From Volvariella volvacea V23 (taxonomy: Eukaryota > Basidiomycota > Agaricomycetes > Agaricales > Pluteaceae), in the NCBI GenBank assembly GCA_000349905.1, contig KB722761.1, forward strand, positions 428,904-492,903: 64,000 nt of DNA. Direction: 5' to 3'. The first letter of the stretch is position 1, and each line of letters begins with the position of its first letter. Position numbers and translations under genes: made by a program. This document shows, piece by piece, positions 60,577 through 64,000 of this stretch. Below the pieces are notes generated by a model. That model had not been told where the DNA came from and made no database searches. It worked only from the letters and a program-made list of their open reading frames with translations.

Positions 60577-62645
60577 ATGGCCAAACTCGCCACCATGCTA
60601 CCCGTTCTTAATGAGACAGATTCTGAAACCCAAGCCTGTACGTCTAAGTGGATACCAATGGGTACTCTATTGAGGTGTATACTCAGCGACCGGTATAGCT
60701 CTCCCTCAGGATGCCTTTGTCTCGATCCAGTCAAGCGATGGGTTAGCCTATAAAGTCCACAAATTGATCTTGACAATGCAATGTCCAGGACTTCCTCCCC
60801 CTGATTGCCCTATGACGCCTGATGGTACTTTTCTCCTTCCGGAGTCGGGTTCAATCCTTAAGAAATTATTCTACTATCTTTACCCCCATTTGTGTCCCAA
60901 GCCATCTCCATCCGATCTCTCATTTGATGAGATACTGGACATACACCGAGCGGTCGAGAGATATAAGGTAGCAGTAGCGCAGGAATTCTGGTTTAAAGTA
61001 CTCTGGTACGACCTCCGTTATTCCAGTTCACGAATCTCTTAATGATACCAAAACAACAAACAGGGATCGTTCAATTCAGGCTCCTGTTGCGGCGCTAGCT
61101 TATGCTGCTGAAGTACAAAATCAGGAGCTCTTCAACCATGCTGCGCCGTTAGCAGTGCAATCGAATGTGTCGTTACCCGATATGTTATCAGCACTTCCAC
61201 AACGATTGTGGGTGCAATGGGTAAGTATACCAGCTTTGTTAAAGCACGATATTAAGTACTATGCAGTTCTGTTATCACAGCAGATGGAACCAGACATTCC
61301 GAAGAGCAATAAATTCCATTCCAATGCGTAGATATAATACAAGCCCCAACCCGGATGAATGGAGTCATTGCAATGATTGCGGCCTATCTCACTGCTCATC
61401 TTGTTTTCTGACGAGCTCGCAGAAGCTCCTCTGGAAGCTTGGCTCTGACGGTAGTTTCACCAACCTAAAGATCGCTGATGACTACCTTGAACAGACGAAA
61501 GGAAACGCTTGTGACAAGTGCTCAATTGCCTCTGTTTCTTCTCAGCTGCAAACCTGGAGAACCGATCTCCAGCAATCAATCCAAGCTATTCCTCTTCCCG
61601 ACCTCGCCCTTCACTCTCCAAACAATGGAGTTGGTGTAGCTTCAACTCAGATGTCAAACTTATGTAGGCTTTTCTTCGGCTGAATAGCTAAATGTTGCTT
61701 ACATATCTCAGTCAGTTTTAGTGACGCCGACATCATAATCCGTAGCGTCGACGGAGTTGAGTTTCACCTTCATAAGAAAAACCTTGAAGTCTGTTGTGGC
61801 GCATTCCCTCCTTCCTCTCATCCCACCATGGGCGAAGTCGTGCACCTCACGGAATTAGGTTCAACTCTAGAAACGCTTTTTCAATTCATATATGCGCGAC
61901 AACAGCCAAAATGGGAGGGACTGAAATTCTCAGAGCTTTACAACCTCGCAGAAGCGGCGGAGAAGTATGAGGTTTACACCGCAATGCGCGTGTGCAATAT
62001 GCTGATGCAGTGCGTAAATACTCCTTATCAGTATATCACGAGCACAACTAACAGATGCTGTAAGGCGTTTTATTCAGTCTAATCCTGCGAGCGTCTTTGC
62101 CTACGCAATTAAGCATGGATACGATGACCTTGCAGATGCCACTACTCCACTGTTTAACGCATCAGATGCGAAGGTAGTGTGCGATCTAGCACCCCGACTT
62201 ACGCCTAATGCGGTAATGGCGTGGGTGAGTCAATATTCCCTGTTCACGGTAATCATAACTAATGCATATTATATCAGGCCCGATACCTCGAGCACATTCG
62301 TATTCTATGTAACAAGGCATATCTACCTCACCAGACCTCTATGCAACGCGACCATCAGACTACCCCTACTCATACTCGTCATCCTACTCATCGAGTGGGA
62401 CCTGTCCCAGTTGTGGTTCTAATTGCAATAGGTCGCCTTACGATTTTACGCTTTCCTCTCTATTGAAAGAGCTTATCGCCTCGCCTGAGGGAGGGCTACG
62501 CACGTTTGACGAATCATCCCAGAGGTTGATCGACTATTTAAATCAGACTCGCTTCGTGGAACAGTCTAATGCAGCACTCAGGTCTTGGAGGGAAAGTACC
62601 ATTCGAGACATTCAAAGCATGCCTGAATTTAAAACTTTTTTGTAA
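60577..62645 (+). CDS. Twin-BTB protein, copy 9, C terminus frameshifted
   Basis: Exons join(60577..60637, 60699..61005, 61064..61220, 61267..61663, 61712..62009, 62065..62224, 62278..62645). Both BTB domains and the first knuckle (CNDCGLSHCSSC, CDKC) are intact: SIQSSDGLAYKVHKLIL, GLPPPDCPMTPDGTFLLPE; AFPPSSHPTMGEVVHLTE. In the last exon the sequence after ILCNKA lacks one base relative to copy 8 (near 62320). The reading frame then stops at 62464-62466, giving about 522 aa. The original frame continues open with CPSCGSNCNR and RSWRESTIRDIQSMPEFKTF to a TAA at 62645. It is either a C-terminally altered gene, a young pseudogene or a one-base sequence error. Confidence 0.75.
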
Positions 62646-62988
62646 AAATGTTGCTAGCCCGTGTATGAGAGGGGGTGCCCGCGGGCAAAATTGAATAATG
62701 TGATGTCATTTTCGACCTCTTTCAGGTGTATTGACCTCTGCGTTTAAATAGAACCCATACTCTCATATTAGTATATTAACCACGTCCGAGTCTATCCTTT
62801 TATCCCAGAGCTATAAGCGCTTTCTTCAAGCATAGACATCTTATCCATTCAAAGAGGCTCTGCACACAACGACAAGGTCTTGTGTTGGTTGCGCCTCGCT
62901 GTAGGATTGTCGTCGGTCTCACTGCACCGAGAATAAGTCTAAATGCTTCTAAGGGTGATCATCAGATGTAACTGTCCAGGCGGCGGCG
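62646..62988. other. Intergenic with an orphan promoter-like segment
   Basis: A TATA-like GTTTAAATAG near 62741 is followed by a C/T-rich stretch, as upstream of the BTB copies. No BTB coding sequence follows before the CpG-free block. Confidence 0.3.
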
Positions 62989-63895
62989 CAAGTCAAGGGT
63001 TCCAGATGATATACTTATATACAATCCTGGCAGATTCTATTCAGCTAAGGGTGTTACAGGTGTGGTAGACCACCCACAGGCCCAAATGAACACTTGTGCT
63101 GGTGACAGAGAAAAACCATTGGACTGCCCCAGAGCATTGTGACAGTTCTGGTTAATATATCAGTTGCACAATGAACTTGAATTTGTATACTGACTGTAGA
63201 GTCACAGTATTGTACAAGATAACCAGGATCATAGGAAAAATAGGGAAGTGGCACTTGTTATAGCAACTCTTCTTATGCTCAAGTCCAAAATGATGTACTA
63301 ATTGCAAGTGTCACAGTTGCAAAAAAGAGCTCTTCCAAGTAAGTTCTGGAAATCTTGCAGTTTCATATTCATATACTTGCTTAACACATTTTGAGCAGTG
63401 ACTGACAAGCAGAGCCATATCACATCAAAGGGTTGCAAAGATGTGAGTTTCAATATTGTCACAGTTTTTCCAGATGTATACATTTAACTTCAAGTTTATA
63501 CCTTTTATCTTATCTTATCAGATTAGATATGCATATTATCTCCTTCACTTTTAGTAATACTCCTTTTAAATCAGTTTTCTGAAGTTATTCCATCTGTCTA
63601 TCACATGCTGATCTCACTTTTGATCCTGATCAATCTAGATTGATCCAGTAATCCAAATGGGACAAGCCATTGATCCACCACATGCACTCCAGTCCAGACT
63701 GGCATCTAGATCAGAGTAACATGTGATCATGTACTCAGCATCAACTCAGCAGTAGTGGCTAGGTACTATACAGTATTACAAATAAGGTTCTACCAGAATG
63801 TATTTAAGTAGGACCATCTGAGGCATTGCTTCTCAGATTGAATAGCATCTCTTACTGTTCTCTTGTTACTTCTAAGGCTCTCTCACTTTGTGTCA
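62989..63895. mobile_element. CpG-free AT-rich block, probable methylated transposon or LTR piece
   Basis: Not one CpG occurs in 907 consecutive bases, while neighbouring DNA has them frequently. TpG and CpA are abundant. The motif TGTCACAG or a close variant recurs (63201, 63309, 63457). The single CpG-bearing version, TGTCACGGTTTTTC, lies at 63891 and matches TGTCACAGTTTTTC at 63457 except for one G-to-A. TATTTAAGTAGG at about 63800 resembles an LTR core promoter. TGTTACAGG at 63052 could be an LTR start. No transposase or polymerase frame is in view, and the block may continue beyond the window. Confidence 0.45.
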
Positions 63896-64000
63896 CGGTT
63901 TTTCATGTTTGGTCATATTTGTTGCATGATTATATCATCAACATCTGATTACCCCTTCTTTCTTATCACCTCACGCCTTCTTAGCGCTCATCGTTAAGCT

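Larger units (their letters stand above)
27163..62645. repeat. Dispersed tandem array of nine twin-BTB genes and relics
   Basis: Nine copies share exon structure and protein motifs: BTB1 around SSDGVxYKxH and GLPPPxCPxTxDGxxxLxE, BTB2 around FPPSSHPTMGEVVHLTE and FQFxYARQQPDW. Copies 1-3 (27163-34129) are minus. Copies 4-9 (40120-42064, 42614-44766, 52578-54743, 55098-57156, 57715-59793, 60577-62645) are plus. TRL1, an F-box gene and LTN1 lie between them. Copies 6-9 are direct neighbours and look most similar, pointing to the youngest amplification there. Confidence 0.85.

Overview
The window reads as nuclear genomic DNA of a filamentous basidiomycete, most likely an Agaricomycete. The evidence is dense genes with many short (about 45-95 nt) GT-AG introns, two typical membrane-anchored fungal P450s, an HPP-family protein, F-box and BTB expansions, and single-copy eukaryotic genes (a ZNF511-like zinc-finger protein, ATG14, TRL1 tRNA ligase, Listerin/LTN1). 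Two runs of exactly 100 N mark assembly gaps. Nothing bacterial, viral or organellar was recognised, and no tRNA, rRNA or CRISPR was found. The species cannot be named from sequence alone.

Layout. 1-4052: a conserved hypothetical gene running off the left edge, then a ZNF511-like zinc-finger gene (both minus). 5311-9270: an F-box gene and a dead paralogue (minus). 9542-11630: an intact nine-exon P450 (minus). 12846-13774: an HPP membrane-protein gene (plus). 13775-16771: no gene recognised, contains a gap. 16772-18540: a P450 relic related to the intact one. 19996-22361: a second intact P450 with an unusual low-complexity insert just before the haem loop (plus). 22634-24239: ATG14 (minus). 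25141-26384: a charged hypothetical protein (plus).

27163-62645 is the most interesting part: nine copies of a twin-BTB gene family. Copies 1-3 are minus and copies 4-9 plus. They are interrupted by TRL1 (34280-37059), an F-box/LRR-like gene (37501-39608) and LTN1 (45106-51848). Copies 3, 5, 7 and 8 have intact frames, copy 5 apart from a gap. Copy 9 is frameshifted near its C terminus. Copies 1, 2, 4 and 6 carry stops or frameshifts. Each full gene has seven coding exons and encodes two BTB domains. Each BTB is followed by a helical segment and a Cys/His knuckle (usually CxxC-x3-HC). Exon lengths and intron phases repeat between the two halves, so the gene arose by internal duplication of a three-exon module. 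A stray copy of the TRL1 3' end sits inside the array and records one tandem-duplication breakpoint.

The right edge (62989-63895) has no CpG in 907 bases, which suggests a cytosine-methylated transposable element, possibly an LTR. In function, the window mixes housekeeping RNA and protein quality control (TRL1, LTN1, ATG14) with fast-evolving families (BTB, F-box, P450). F-box and BTB proteins are often substrate adaptors of cullin ubiquitin ligases and LTN1 is a RING ligase, but no shared pathway is shown by the sequence.
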